Assembly (NCBI GenBank): GCA_012522805.1
Contig: JAAYJS010000034.1
Location: forward strand, 1 to 64,000
Source: Eubacteriaceae bacterium
GTDB taxonomy: Bacteria > Bacillota > Clostridia > Eubacteriales > Eubacteriaceae
Length of the DNA stretch: 64,000 nucleotides
Reading direction: 5' to 3'
Below, in pieces: positions 52,397 through 62,061 of the stretch (position 1 is its first letter; each line of letters begins with the position of its first letter). The notes below the pieces were generated by a model. That model ran no database searches. It was not told the DNA's origin and was given only the letters and a program-made list of their open reading frames with translations. A program made the translations under genes and the position numbers.

Positions 52397-53368
52397 TTAT
52401 TGTTCAATTTCACTGAGCAATTGTTCTACAGATTTGATATACAATTCCGGGTGGTCATCGAAAATTTGAATATGTTTGGAGTCCTCAACCGTTATCAAAG
52501 TCTTCTTTCCTTCAGGAAGAGCTTGATAGATGTCCTCCGCCATAAAGGGCGGAGTAACGTCATCATTCTTTGAGGAGAAAATAAGCACGGGCAACTCCGC
52601 TTCTTGAACATAATCCACGACTTCCAACTCATTGTAGCCAATGCCCATTCTTATTTTTGTCATCCACGAGCCGATTCCCATCATAAAAGCTTCGCTGCGT
52701 TCATCCAAATGCATATCTGCAATAAATAGTCTGATCATATAAGTCATGGAACTGAGGGGACAATCTAAGACGACGCCTGAAACCGAATTGCGTAAATTGT
52801 GTTTTCCAAGTCCGATGGCAACCGTACCCCCGCCGTAGGAAGTACCCCATAAAACAACGGGTTGTTCTGCATTTTCCTTTTGAACCATGGCGACAATATC
52901 CGCCAGATCGTCACTTTCCAAATGCATGAAACCATTTCGACTCGCCGTATTGTGGCCTGAATTTCTCTGGTCGTAGGCGACGACATTGTAGCCTTTTTCT
53001 AAAAAAAGAGTTGCAATGGGAAAAACGGTGGTATGGTCACCCCCCAAACCGTGTACCATAATGACGGTTGGCCGTTTTTTTGTATGGTCCGGCTGTAACC
53101 AAGTGCCGCTGATATCGTGATCGTGAAATGAAGAAGCCGTTGTAAAACTTTTTCCTGAATATTTTTCTAAGAAAGCTTCCTGATCAAAGCCCATTTGCTT
53201 CAAGTGTTTTTTTGAATTATCGATGGTTTCTTCCCCTTTGTTGAGGATGGTGCCGCCATCGTAAAATTGATTGCCGATCCATACAAAAGCCAATAGGGTG
53301 GCACTTAATAAAAGGGCTAAGACGCCGATTAAAATCTTTCGCCCACCCTTCGATCTTATTTTTATCAT
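52397..53368 (-). CDS. Alpha/beta hydrolase, membrane-anchored or secreted
   Basis: This 323-aa protein has an N-terminal basic stretch and one helix (about 10-32) that serves as signal or anchor. An alpha/beta hydrolase domain follows with oxyanion region VMVHGLGGDHTT, nucleophile elbow WGTSYGGGTVA (Ser in GTSYGG), Asp in SSKNDDVTP and His in EDSKHIQIF. It resembles the serine aminopeptidase S33/BAAT-type lipase-esterase group. The substrate is unknown. It lies downstream of cdaA-cdaR beyond a terminator. Confidence 0.85.
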   Translation of the reverse strand: MIKIRSKGGRKILIGVLALLLSATLLAFVWIGNQFYDGGTILNKGEETIDNSKKHLKQMGFDQEAFLEKYSGKSFTTASSFHDHDISGTWLQPDHTKKRPTVIMVHGLGGDHTTVFPIATLFLEKGYNVVAYDQRNSGHNTASRNGFMHLESDDLADIVAMVQKENAEQPVVLWGTSYGGGTVAIGLGKHNLRNSVSGVVLDCPLSSMTYMIRLFIADMHLDERSEAFMMGIGSWMTKIRMGIGYNELEVVDYVQEAELPVLIFSSKNDDVTPPFMAEDIYQALPEGKKTLITVEDSKHIQIFDDHPELYIKSVEQLLSEIEQ

Positions 53369-53530
53369 TTTCGATTTATCCTTCTATTTTTAGTCTCATT
53401 ATAACCCTAGTCACCGACTCCATGGTTAAAAGTTTGTAAAACAACGATTGCTATCGCCAACCTTAAACCATCTTTTCCGTATTTCCAAGATTATCACCCT
53501 TCTTTAGGAATTCAGTTCGCCCACGTAGAA

Positions 53531-53561
53531 AGCCCCATGCTTTTTTCCGATTCATGGGGCT
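53531..53561 (-). terminator. Terminator of cdaA-cdaR
   Basis: AGCCCCATG (53531-53539) pairs with CATGGGGCT (53553-53561). It sits about 30 nt past the cdaR stop codon. The T run on the minus strand is short. Confidence 0.65.
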
Positions 53562-53592
53562 CTGTTTTTGTTAATCGAATGCCGTTTAGCCT

Positions 53593-54819
53593 CTAGTTTT
53601 CACCAAGAATAACCTTTGTCATTTGAGGATTATATCTTTTGATTTCGATATGGGCCGGTCCTCTGATGCGAATCGGTACCTCGTGTTCTCCCTTGTCCAA
53701 ATCTTTGAGATCGATGTAGGCCGTTAATTGATCGCTTTTCAATTCGTTTAATTGACTTGGAGCACCGGCAATACGCAACACCACCGAACTGTCCGCCAAC
53801 TCAATCACATTTAAACCTTCTCCCAGATTTTCAACGACAATTTTGTCGATGGTGATGCCCTTTTCTAAGATTGCCTCTATTTCTACCGTTACAGCTACTT
53901 CGTCGCTGCCGTCTATAATAAAAGCATCTTCGGGGAGGTTTAACTGTACATTTTCAGTGAAAGTTCTTATTTTAGCCGACACGCTGATGGGATCCATTGT
54001 GATTTCGGGCAATTGATCGAACACTTCTTGTTTTGCTCCCACCATCAGCGACTCCGGTGATACCGTAACATTGGTAACCCGATAGCCGGCTTCCGTTTGT
54101 CCAATTGTATGCGGAATTTTAACCGGCACTTTGCGTATGGCACCAATGCGTACCTCTACTTCCACAACTTGGGGTATGCTTTGTAATCCCTCAATTTGAT
54201 CGCCATTTTTATCGTAGAGCTTGACTTGCGGATATTGCAAAGAGTCGTAGGAAAGGTCGTTGACCGATACCAAGGCAATGGCCTTTTCAACTTTGCCGAT
54301 GCTCTCTTCCGGTCCGATAATATGAATTTTTTCCGATGTTTCGGCGTGGATCACCTTGAGGCCATCTGCAGGTTTGCCTTGTGCAATGACTTCCACATCT
54401 CTAGAAGAATCGATGATGTCGCTTACCACTATTCTGATTTTTTGCGGGTTGACTTTTTCCAAAATCACCGAATTCGACAAGCCTCGTATCTCTATCTCCG
54501 GTTCGTATACACCCGCTTTGTCGATGTTTTTTAAATCGACCTCCGCTGTAATTTCATCTTTGTTGATGGCTATGAGCGCAGCAGTGGTACCCTTAACACC
54601 TAGATTGACATAAAAATTGCGATTGTCTTCAATAGTTAGATTTTTCTCTCTCAAAGATTCGGTGTTGATCAAAGTAACGGGAATCGCATTGATTTCCTGT
54701 TGATTGATATCGGTGGGACTACCGTTGAGCATGATCCAGATAGCCACCGCTAAAATGATCGCCAATAGAATTTTCGGCAGTTTTCGATCATTCACCAAGT
54801 CAGGAGGGTAATTCATCAT
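53593..54819 (-). CDS. cdaR: YbbR-domain protein, CdaA regulator CdaR
   Basis: This protein of about 408 aa has one N-terminal helix (LPKILLAIILAVAIWIML) and then four YbbR repeats in the extracytoplasmic part, each of roughly 80-90 residues (for example PVTLINTESLREKNLTI and VPVKIPHTIGQTEAGY). CdaR binds CdaA and adjusts c-di-AMP synthesis. The start is taken at MMNYPPD (54819), which overlaps the cdaA stop and leaves a short cytoplasmic tail; a frame from 54855 is possible. glmM, often the third gene, is not next to it. Confidence 0.88.
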   Translation of the reverse strand: MMNYPPDLVNDRKLPKILLAIILAVAIWIMLNGSPTDINQQEINAIPVTLINTESLREKNLTIEDNRNFYVNLGVKGTTAALIAINKDEITAEVDLKNIDKAGVYEPEIEIRGLSNSVILEKVNPQKIRIVVSDIIDSSRDVEVIAQGKPADGLKVIHAETSEKIHIIGPEESIGKVEKAIALVSVNDLSYDSLQYPQVKLYDKNGDQIEGLQSIPQVVEVEVRIGAIRKVPVKIPHTIGQTEAGYRVTNVTVSPESLMVGAKQEVFDQLPEITMDPISVSAKIRTFTENVQLNLPEDAFIIDGSDEVAVTVEIEAILEKGITIDKIVVENLGEGLNVIELADSSVVLRIAGAPSQLNELKSDQLTAYIDLKDLDKGEHEVPIRIRGPAHIEIKRYNPQMTKVILGEN

Positions 54820-55657
54820 TGTTTTTTTTATTTTTCCAGAACTTCCAGAATACATGGTTTATATCATTCTCCTTATCCGGTACAAATCGATTTTCCAACA
54901 CATTACCTAAATCTTCTTTTGTCAACCCTCTTAACATCATCCCTTTTTCGGTAAACGAAATAATGCCCGTCTCTTCCGACACGATAATGGTAAAAGCGTC
55001 GGAGTTTTCAGACATACCGATGCCTGCGCGGTGACGCGTTCCAAATTCATTTCCAAGGGTATGGTCGTTGGAAAGAGGTAAAAGACAGGCCGCCGCCACC
55101 AATTTTTCGGCATTTAAGTCTACAATCAATGCCCCGTCGTGTAAGGGACGATTGGGCGTAAAAATATTTTCGATCAATTCCTGTGAAATCTCCGCATTTA
55201 AAGCAATGCCGGTTTCTTTAATATTTTTCAGGCTATTTTCTCTTTGTATGACGATTAAGGCCCCGACTCTCTCCTCCGACATACGCACTGCAGCGGAGGT
55301 AATGGAACGGATATGCCTTGAAATGGCATCTTCATTGATCTGGGTTACCCAATGCCTAAAGTATCGCGTGTTTCCAATTCTTTCTAAAGCTGAACGCAGT
55401 TCCGGTTGAAACACAATAACAAAGAGCATAAATGCCCATGTAAGCATCGAAGTAATAATGTAGTTAATGGTTCTGAAACCCAGCCATTGAGTAGCAGGAC
55501 CTAAAAACAGCAAGACCATTAAACCCTTAAAGACCCTTGCCGCTTGGGTTCCTCTTAACCAGTCGATTAATTTATAAATAACAATTGCGATGATGACGAT
55601 TTCAATGACACCCGTTACGGTTAATCTCGAACGTACATACCACATAAAATTTTCCAT
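54800..55657 (-). CDS. cdaA: Diadenylate cyclase CdaA
   Basis: This 285-aa enzyme makes c-di-AMP. It has three N-terminal helices (about 14-85) followed by a DAC domain with the catalytic motifs NRPLHDGALIVD and GTRHRAGIGMSE. The start is MENFMWY (55657) with GAGG upstream; a frame from 55717 adds a hydrophilic leader without a ribosome site. It overlaps cdaR by about 20 nt. Confidence 0.94.
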   Translation of the reverse strand: MENFMWYVRSRLTVTGVIEIVIIAIVIYKLIDWLRGTQAARVFKGLMVLLFLGPATQWLGFRTINYIITSMLTWAFMLFVIVFQPELRSALERIGNTRYFRHWVTQINEDAISRHIRSITSAAVRMSEERVGALIVIQRENSLKNIKETGIALNAEISQELIENIFTPNRPLHDGALIVDLNAEKLVAAACLLPLSNDHTLGNEFGTRHRAGIGMSENSDAFTIIVSEETGIISFTEKGMMLRGLTKEDLGNVLENRFVPDKENDINHVFWKFWKNKKNNDELPS

Positions 55658-56210
55658 ATTAGCCTCGTTTTGATGTAATTTGTATTGAATTTGCATTCTA
55701 TGATTATTATACATCATTTTATTACTCTTGCCGTCACTTAAAACATATTTTATATTTTTTACAATTTATTTACAAAATTATCCGATGAGATCGTTTACTT
55801 TTTGAAAAATCTATTGTATACTATACGTACAATCAATAAAGTTTTAGTGTTCGTAGGTAATAAATATTTTATCGATTGTTTTGTTGTTGTATTGTTAAAT
55901 TAGATGTCCCGGGCTGTTCTGCAGTATTGTTAGCAATTTCTAAAGAAATAAGGACCGATAATCGTAAATCGTACCATGACAGGAGGATATTATACTTAGA
56001 GGTCCAGATGTTATCGCAATAGTTTGTCGTACGGCTTGTTCCAATTGGTTCGCTTTAATAACTCGGCTATAGGAAAATACCTACCAGCTCAAGTGTTAAA
56101 ACCAAAAGGAACAACATAAGTTCACCAATACATTCTACTAAATAAACGACGCTAAAACAGGGTTGAATAAAAAGAAAGGTACTGGATATTATGGTAGATC
56201 CACCAAAAGG
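55658..56210. other. AT-rich non-coding region upstream of cdaA
   Basis: There is no gene that I can support. It includes a plus-strand AGGAGG at 55981-55986 followed by a 27-codon frame without a standard start. It should hold the cdaA promoter near 55690-55760. Confidence 0.3.
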
Positions 56211-56215
56211 TTCAA

Positions 56216-56361
56216 ACCGACTCCTTTAAAAGCACTATCGCATAAAAAAACGATAGAAAAGGGAGTCGGTTTCTTTGTGCGTAGAGATAAGTCTTGCAAA
56301 ATAGCTTATAACAACAAACTGTCGTCCTTATACGAAAGAGTGTGTTGTTATAAGCTATTTT
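56216..56361. ncRNA. Two adjacent strong hairpins in a non-coding region
   Basis: Hairpin A pairs ACCGACTCC (56216-56224) with GGAGTCGGT (56262-56270) and contains an inner CTATCG/CGATAG stem (56235-56240, 56251-56256). Hairpin B pairs AAAATAGCTTATAACAACA (56298-56316) perfectly with 56343-56361, with a 26-nt loop and T6 on the plus strand. Downstream GTGTCCGGAAATGAGC (56367-56382) resembles the inner arm of the dispersed repeat at 12.7 kb. It could be a structured RNA or palindromic repeats. Confidence 0.5.
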
Positions 56362-56543
56362 TTGATGTGTCCGGAAATGAGCGACTGCACATCGCGGCAA
56401 TAGCGAATAAGAACATGTCATAGATTGTTGTACAACAAAAACCAGAGCATGACGTTGCAAGGTGGGTGCTTGCTCCCAGCGGTGCTTTGATACAAGGGGC
56501 TTTATGAGGCGATGCGAGCCAAGCGCAATTGAACCGAAGGCAT

Positions 56544-56572
56544 AAAAGAAGCATCGTAACGATGCTTCTTTT
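56544..56572 (-). terminator. Terminator of pyruvate carboxylase gene
   Basis: AAAAGAAGCATCG (56544-56556) pairs with CGATGCTTCTTTT (56560-56572) with a 3-nt loop. It lies about 14 nt past the stop codon, with AT-rich flanks on both sides. Confidence 0.88.
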
Positions 56573-56585
56573 TCTTTTTAAAGTA

Positions 56586-59500
56586 TTATTCAGCTTTTTC
56601 TTCACCGATGACCACCATCAACTCGCCGTTTTGAACGCTTTGTCCTTCACTCACATAGAGTTCGGCGATGGATCCGTCCATCGATGCGACAATTTCTGTT
56701 TCCATTTTCATCGCTTCTACAATAACCAAGGGTTGGTTTTTCTTAATGGTATCCCCTCTATTGACCAAAACTTTTAAGACGGTTCCCGGTATGGGCGATC
56801 CGATTTCGTTGGATTTTTTCGGATCCGCTTTTAACATGGTGCTCTTTTGTTTGGAGCTGAGGCTTCGTTTATCTTCGACGTAAATGGTTCTTCTGAAGCC
56901 GTCAATTTCAAACATCACCGGTGCAAAGCCTTCTTCGTTGGTGGTTCCGACGGATACCAACTTAATCATAAAGCGTTTGCCTCTGTCCACTTCTATTTCT
57001 GCACCTTCGCCTACTTTTAAACCGTAGAAGAAAGCATGGCTGTCCATACGCATAAAGTCGCCCTTTTCTAAGTAGAATTGAACGTAATCTTTAAAGACTT
57101 TGGGATACAGAGCTGCCGATATCAGTTCTCTTTCCTTTAAATCGATATCGAATTCTTCTTTGTATTCTTCTGCAATTTTATCGAAATCCTCGTCCGGTAG
57201 GAGTTCTCCTGCACGAACGGTAATGGGCTCTATACCTTTTAAAACAATTTCTTGAAGTCTCGTGTTAAACCCACCTACAGGTTGTCCGATATAGCCCCGG
57301 AAAAAGTCTACAACGGAGTTGGGATAAGCCAGGTTGGCACCTTTTTCATAAATATTGTCTTCATCTAAATTGTTTTGTACCATGAATATAGCCAAATCCC
57401 CGACCACCTTGGAAGAAGGGGTTACTTTGATGATGTCTCCCAACAATTGGTTGGCGATGTAATATTTTTCTTTGACTTCCTTAAACTTATGTCCCAAGCC
57501 GAAGCTTTCTACCTGACCTTTCAGGTTGGAGTATTGACCGCCGGGAATTTCCAAACGGTAAATTTCCGTACTGCCGGTCGTTAGTCCCGATTCAAATTTT
57601 TGATAGTACTGGCGTGCGCCGGTCCAATAATCTGACAATTTTTGCAAGTTTTCCAATTGGATCTCGGTTTGCAGTTCGGTATTTTCCATTGCAGCGACAA
57701 TGGCATTGAGGGAAGGTTGACTGGTTAAACCGGAAAGTCCGGAAACAGCACCGTCTATGATGTCACAGCCGGAAGTCGCAGCCGAGATACAGGTAGCTAC
57801 ACCGTTACCCGAGGTGTCGTGGGTGTGTAGGTGAATGGGTATGCTGACGGTGTCTTTTAGAGCGGTAATCATTTTAACTGCTGCGGCCGGTTTTAACAAG
57901 CCCGCCATATCTTTGATAGCTAAAATATGGGCGCCGGCTTTTTCGATTTCTTTTGCCAAGTTCAAGTAGTAATCCAAATTGTACTTGGTGCGGCTTTTAT
58001 CCAAAATATCTCCAGTGTAACACATGGCCACTTCGGCGACTTTGTCGTTCTTTCTCACTTCTTCGATGGATAATTTCATGTTTTCGAGCCAGTTGAGGGA
58101 ATCGAAAATTCTAAAGATGTCGATACCGCTTTCCGACGATTCCTTGATGAATTTTCGACAAACATTGTCCGGATAGTTTTTATACCCGACCGTGTTGGCG
58201 CCGCGAATCAACATTTGGAATAAAATGTTGGGAATACGCTTTCTCAACTCATCCAAACGTCTCCAAGGAGATTCCTTTAAAAAATTGTAGGCAACATCGA
58301 AGGTGGCGCCGCCCCACATCTCCAAAGAAAACAGACCTTGTCCTAAATATGCCGTCTCCCTGGCTATTTTAATCATATCTCTACTGCGCACGCGGGTGGC
58401 CAACAAACTTTGATGGGCATCCCGCATGGTGGTATCCGACACCAAGAGTCTGTCCTGTTGCCGGATCCAATCCACCAACCCATCAGGGCCTTTTTCATCT
58501 AAAATTTGTTTGGTTCCAACCAAGTGAGCTTCTCTATCGATTTGAGGAATTTCGACTTCGTCAAACTCCGGTTTATTGCCATAGGTTTCGTTGACGATGA
58601 TATTGCCGAAATACTTAATGATATTTTGGGCTACACTTTTTTCCACATGAATATCAAAAAGTTCTTGATGTTCGTCGATAAATTTAGTGTCACAAATTCC
58701 TTTTTTGAAAACATCGTGTTCTAGAACGTTGATCAAAAAGTCTTTGTTGGTGTTTACCCCGACGATGGTCATTTCCTTCAACGCACGGATGGCTTTTCTG
58801 CGTGCATCATCAAAATTTCTTGAGTATGCCGTGGATTTTAAGAGGAGGGAGTCGTAATACGGTGTAATTTCCGCACCGGTAAAGCCATTGCCCCCGTCCA
58901 AACGGATACCCGGGCCACTACTGGTTCGGTACACGTCCAAGTGTCCCGTATCCGGCATAAAGTGGTTGGAAGGGTTTTCCGTTGTAACACGGCATTGAAT
59001 GGCATGGCCTCTGGCAACGACGGATTCCTGATTTGGAATGTCGATTTCCTTAGAGTCCAGCGCGTACCCTTGCGCGATGAGAATCTGTGCCTGTACGATG
59101 TCGATACCCGTGGTCAACTCGGTAACGGTGTGCTCTACTTGGATTCTCGGGTTCACTTCGATAAAGAAGTGATCGCCGTTTTTGTCGACCAAAAACTCCA
59201 CCGTACCGGCTGAACGATACGAAACAGCCTTGCCCAATTTAATAGCGTCTTCGCAAATAGCAGCTCTTTGGGTATCATTGATGGCCAAGGACGGGGTAAA
59301 TTCCACAACTTTTTGATGACGTCTTTGTATGGAACAATCCCTCTCGTAAAGGTGAACGAGATTGCCATAGGCGTCTCCTAAAATTTGAACCTCGATGTGT
59401 TTCGGTTCTTCTAAATATTTTTCGATGAAGATGGTGCCGTCACCAAAGGCTTTGGTCGCTTCGGACATGGCGGAATGGTATTCTTTGAGTAGATTTCGCT

Positions 59501-60029
59501 CGTCATAGACAATTCGCATCCCTCTGCCGCCCCCACCAGATGCCGCCTTGAGCATGATGGGATACCCGGCAATTTTTGCAAACTCCATGGCTTCTTTATC
59601 GGAGGAAATCGGTTTTTCGACCCCGGGAATGGTGGGCACGTTGACGGATTTCGCCAACAATTTAGATTGAATTTTGTCGCCCATTTGTTCCATCATGGTG
59701 TGGTTCGGGCCAATAAAAGCCAAGCCTTCTTCTTCGCACCGACGGGCAAATTCTGCATTTTCCGATAGAAAGCCGTAGCCCGGATGGATCGCATCTACTT
59801 CTTTCTTTTTTGCCAAGGAAATAATTTTGTCCATATTCAGATAAGCTTCGACAGGACCGTTGGCATCGGTGATGAGATAACTCTCGTCTGCTTTGGTTCT
59901 AAAAAGTGCGAGTTTATCCTCTTCCGCATAGATAGCGACGGATTGAATTCCCAATTCTCTACAAGCCCTGAAAATCCGGATGGCGATTTCTCCACGGTTG
60001 GCAACCAGTATTTTATTAAATTTTTTCAT
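56586..60029 (-). CDS. pyc: Pyruvate carboxylase
   Basis: This 1147-aa single-chain biotin enzyme makes oxaloacetate from pyruvate and bicarbonate. The biotin carboxylase domain comes first (KILVANRGEIAIRIFRACRELG, ASGGGGRGMR, FIEVNPRIQVEHTVTE). The carboxyltransferase domain starts near 530 (SDTTMRDAHQSLLATRVR, with IKDMAGLLKP holding the carboxyl-transfer Lys region). A tetramerisation part follows, then the C-terminal biotinyl domain with VEAMKMETEI. Length and order are normal. It appears to be monocistronic and feeds oxaloacetate to biosynthesis. Confidence 0.97.
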   Translation of the reverse strand: MKKFNKILVANRGEIAIRIFRACRELGIQSVAIYAEEDKLALFRTKADESYLITDANGPVEAYLNMDKIISLAKKKEVDAIHPGYGFLSENAEFARRCEEEGLAFIGPNHTMMEQMGDKIQSKLLAKSVNVPTIPGVEKPISSDKEAMEFAKIAGYPIMLKAASGGGGRGMRIVYDERNLLKEYHSAMSEATKAFGDGTIFIEKYLEEPKHIEVQILGDAYGNLVHLYERDCSIQRRHQKVVEFTPSLAINDTQRAAICEDAIKLGKAVSYRSAGTVEFLVDKNGDHFFIEVNPRIQVEHTVTELTTGIDIVQAQILIAQGYALDSKEIDIPNQESVVARGHAIQCRVTTENPSNHFMPDTGHLDVYRTSSGPGIRLDGGNGFTGAEITPYYDSLLLKSTAYSRNFDDARRKAIRALKEMTIVGVNTNKDFLINVLEHDVFKKGICDTKFIDEHQELFDIHVEKSVAQNIIKYFGNIIVNETYGNKPEFDEVEIPQIDREAHLVGTKQILDEKGPDGLVDWIRQQDRLLVSDTTMRDAHQSLLATRVRSRDMIKIARETAYLGQGLFSLEMWGGATFDVAYNFLKESPWRRLDELRKRIPNILFQMLIRGANTVGYKNYPDNVCRKFIKESSESGIDIFRIFDSLNWLENMKLSIEEVRKNDKVAEVAMCYTGDILDKSRTKYNLDYYLNLAKEIEKAGAHILAIKDMAGLLKPAAAVKMITALKDTVSIPIHLHTHDTSGNGVATCISAATSGCDIIDGAVSGLSGLTSQPSLNAIVAAMENTELQTEIQLENLQKLSDYWTGARQYYQKFESGLTTGSTEIYRLEIPGGQYSNLKGQVESFGLGHKFKEVKEKYYIANQLLGDIIKVTPSSKVVGDLAIFMVQNNLDEDNIYEKGANLAYPNSVVDFFRGYIGQPVGGFNTRLQEIVLKGIEPITVRAGELLPDEDFDKIAEEYKEEFDIDLKERELISAALYPKVFKDYVQFYLEKGDFMRMDSHAFFYGLKVGEGAEIEVDRGKRFMIKLVSVGTTNEEGFAPVMFEIDGFRRTIYVEDKRSLSSKQKSTMLKADPKKSNEIGSPIPGTVLKVLVNRGDTIKKNQPLVIVEAMKMETEIVASMDGSIAELYVSEGQSVQNGELMVVIGEEKAE

Positions 60030-60267
60030 ACAATACTCCTTATTGAAAGTCCGGTAGCATTTAAAATGCTCGATGTGTAAGCCCTTGTTGCAATGTATAA
60101 ATATTACTTCTTCCTACGGCTGTGAGGACTTGATTTAGATCTTGTGCAAGCGTCAAAGCACGCAGAATTCCTGCATATAAGCCTTCTAATAAATATTCGA
60201 TATTATAACATATCGCAAAAGAACCTACAAGAAAAACAGAAATCGTGTGCAAGGCCGGATGGCACTA

Positions 60268-60504
60268 TTACCGGTCATCTCCAAACAACTTTCGAAACGC
60301 CTCTTCTGTTTTTTTTCTGTGTTCTTTTATTTTTCGCTCCCTCTCTTCCTCCGACCACGAATAATCTAAAACAAATTCATCCGGTATTAAAACGATTTTA
60401 TCTTTTTCTTTGGTCTTCATCTCATCACACACACGTCTATTATATTTTTTCTGTTTGATCTTTGACGCCTTCATTTGTTTTAAATAGCGACCTCTTTGTC
60501 GCAA
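60268..60504 (-). CDS. Small charged hypothetical protein
   Basis: A 78-codon frame, or 68 codons if started at MKASKIKQ (60474). The product is Lys/Arg-rich at the N-terminus and Glu/Arg-rich at the C-terminus (WSEEERERKIKEHRKKTEEAF), probably helical. No ribosome site is convincing: AGAGG lies 16 nt before the inner ATG. The composition looks protein-like and no gene overlaps it. Function not recognised. Confidence 0.4.
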   Translation of the reverse strand: MRQRGRYLKQMKASKIKQKKYNRRVCDEMKTKEKDKIVLIPDEFVLDYSWSEEERERKIKEHRKKTEEAFRKLFGDDR

Positions 60505-60707
60505 TCTCCGACTTAATTAGCTGTGATGTCAGTACGAAAGGTGTACTGTCGTCCACACCCTCTATGGGTAAAGGAGGTATTCATTCAATACACCTAAAAT
60601 CTTTTTTTCGATTCTACTCATCTTTTCTGTTTTCTAACAAGTTATTAGATCAGCAATGCGATGGACACCGCCATGGTAAATACCCTCCAACGGTCGGCCA
60701 CTGGACG

Positions 60708-60977
60708 TCAAGCCTCTTGAGTTACAAATTCCTTTTGGTATACCTTACTGATTTCTAAAATATTTTCTAAAAAAGTCAGATAATAATAAACCAAGTCTTC
60801 GTTTTTTAAATAGGTGGCCAGTGTTTCCTTCATGGCTCTTTCCCGATCCGTGTCTTCGACTTTAATTTGGTGTGTATTTTTATACACTGCAATCTCTTTG
60901 ACGAGGGACATCCTCTCCTCGAACAAGGTCAGCATCATTTTGTCTACTTGGTCAATCCGCGCTCTCAATACATCCAT
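60708..60977 (-). CDS. aroQ: Chorismate mutase, AroQ type
   Basis: This 89-aa all-helical chorismate mutase begins LRARIDQVDKMMLTLFEERMSLVKEIAVYK, the AroQ helix 1 with active-site Arg and Lys, followed by the DRERAMKE helix. It converts chorismate to prephenate. Its ATG overlaps the aroC stop by 26 nt and has GGAGG 9 nt upstream. It is the last gene of the shikimate operon and commits chorismate to Phe/Tyr. Confidence 0.9.
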   Translation of the reverse strand: MDVLRARIDQVDKMMLTLFEERMSLVKEIAVYKNTHQIKVEDTDRERAMKETLATYLKNEDLVYYYLTFLENILEISKVYQKEFVTQEA

Positions 60978-62061
60978 TTTTCAACGCCTCCATCCAACAC
61001 TCCATCCAAGCAATGGCCGTCACTGCTTCCAATACCACACATACCCTCGGCACGATGCACGGGTCGTGTCTGCCTTTTATTTTTAATGTTTCAACTTGTT
61101 TCGATGATAGGTTTAAAGTTTTTTGTGCTTTTCCAATAGATGCCGTCGGCTTGATCGCCACTTGGAAAACCACCGGCATGCCGGAGGAAATACCCCCCAA
61201 CAAACCGCCGTTGTGATTAGTTTCCGTTACAATTTTTCCGTTTTGGATCCGATAAGGGTCGTTGGCTTGTGAGCCCCGCATGGCGGACAACTTAAAGCCG
61301 GCCCCGAAGGACAACCCTTTGACCGCCGGAACTGAAAAGACCAAATGGGCAATGCGACTTTCCACCGAGTCGAAAAAGGGATCTCCCAAACCCGGCGGCG
61401 GCGATGCCGTCACAACTTGTACCACCCCTCCCAGAGAATCTTCATCTTCTGCCGCACGGAGGATGGCGCCCTTCATTTTTTCTTCCGTCGCCGAATGCAA
61501 AACGGGAAAGCGCTCATCTCTAAAGGAAAGGTTCTCTAGCTCCGAGACGGTCGGCTCGCACGGATCCTCAATGCCCCCAATGGCTAAAATCCGAGCTACG
61601 GGCAAATGTTCGAACCCTTGGCTTTTCAAATACATCTTTGCCACTGCACCGGCAAAAACCAAGGGTGCGGTGATGCGTCCTGAAAAATGACCCCCGCCGC
61701 GGTGGTCTTGAAAACCAGAATAGCGCGCAGCCCCTGTTAAGTCCGCATGTCCGGGACGGGGTTGAACTAAGAGTTGGGCATAATCCTTCGATCGGGTGTT
61801 CTCGTTTTTGATAATTGCCGCCAAGGGTGTACCCGTGGTCGCGCCATTAAAAACACCGCTTAAGATTTCGACAACATCTTTCTCTTTTCGCGGCGTCGCA
61901 TAGGGGTTGTTGACGGCACTTCTTCGGTACATTTCTTTTTCTATCAGATCCATATCCAAGGAAATGCCCGGGGGCAGTTTGTCCAAAACCACTCCGATGC
62001 CCGGCCCGTGGGATTCTCCGAAAAGCGTTATTTGAATGTGGTTGCCCCAGGTTGAACCCAT
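60952..62061 (-). CDS. aroC: Chorismate synthase
   Basis: This 369-aa FMN-dependent enzyme begins GSTWGNHIQITLFGESHGPGIG and has the family signatures RPGHADLTGAARYSGFQDHRGGGHFSGR, GLSFGAGF and GGISSGMPVVFQVAIKPT. It makes chorismate from EPSP. The start has AGGAGGTGA 6 nt upstream inside the end of aroA, so the 34-nt gene overlap is real. Confidence 0.95.
   Translation of the reverse strand: MGSTWGNHIQITLFGESHGPGIGVVLDKLPPGISLDMDLIEKEMYRRSAVNNPYATPRKEKDVVEILSGVFNGATTGTPLAAIIKNENTRSKDYAQLLVQPRPGHADLTGAARYSGFQDHRGGGHFSGRITAPLVFAGAVAKMYLKSQGFEHLPVARILAIGGIEDPCEPTVSELENLSFRDERFPVLHSATEEKMKGAILRAAEDEDSLGGVVQVVTASPPPGLGDPFFDSVESRIAHLVFSVPAVKGLSFGAGFKLSAMRGSQANDPYRIQNGKIVTETNHNGGLLGGISSGMPVVFQVAIKPTASIGKAQKTLNLSSKQVETLKIKGRHDPCIVPRVCVVLEAVTAIAWMECWMEALKNGCIESAD

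Noticed and set aside
55981-56070. Short plus-strand frame after AGGAGG near 55981
   Set aside because: It would need an ATT start and encodes only about 27 residues without recognisable features.
56212-56460. Frames of about 82-86 codons on both strands at 56.2-56.6 kb
   Set aside because: They cover perfect inverted repeats and have repetitive, low-likelihood compositions; the hairpins explain the open frames better.
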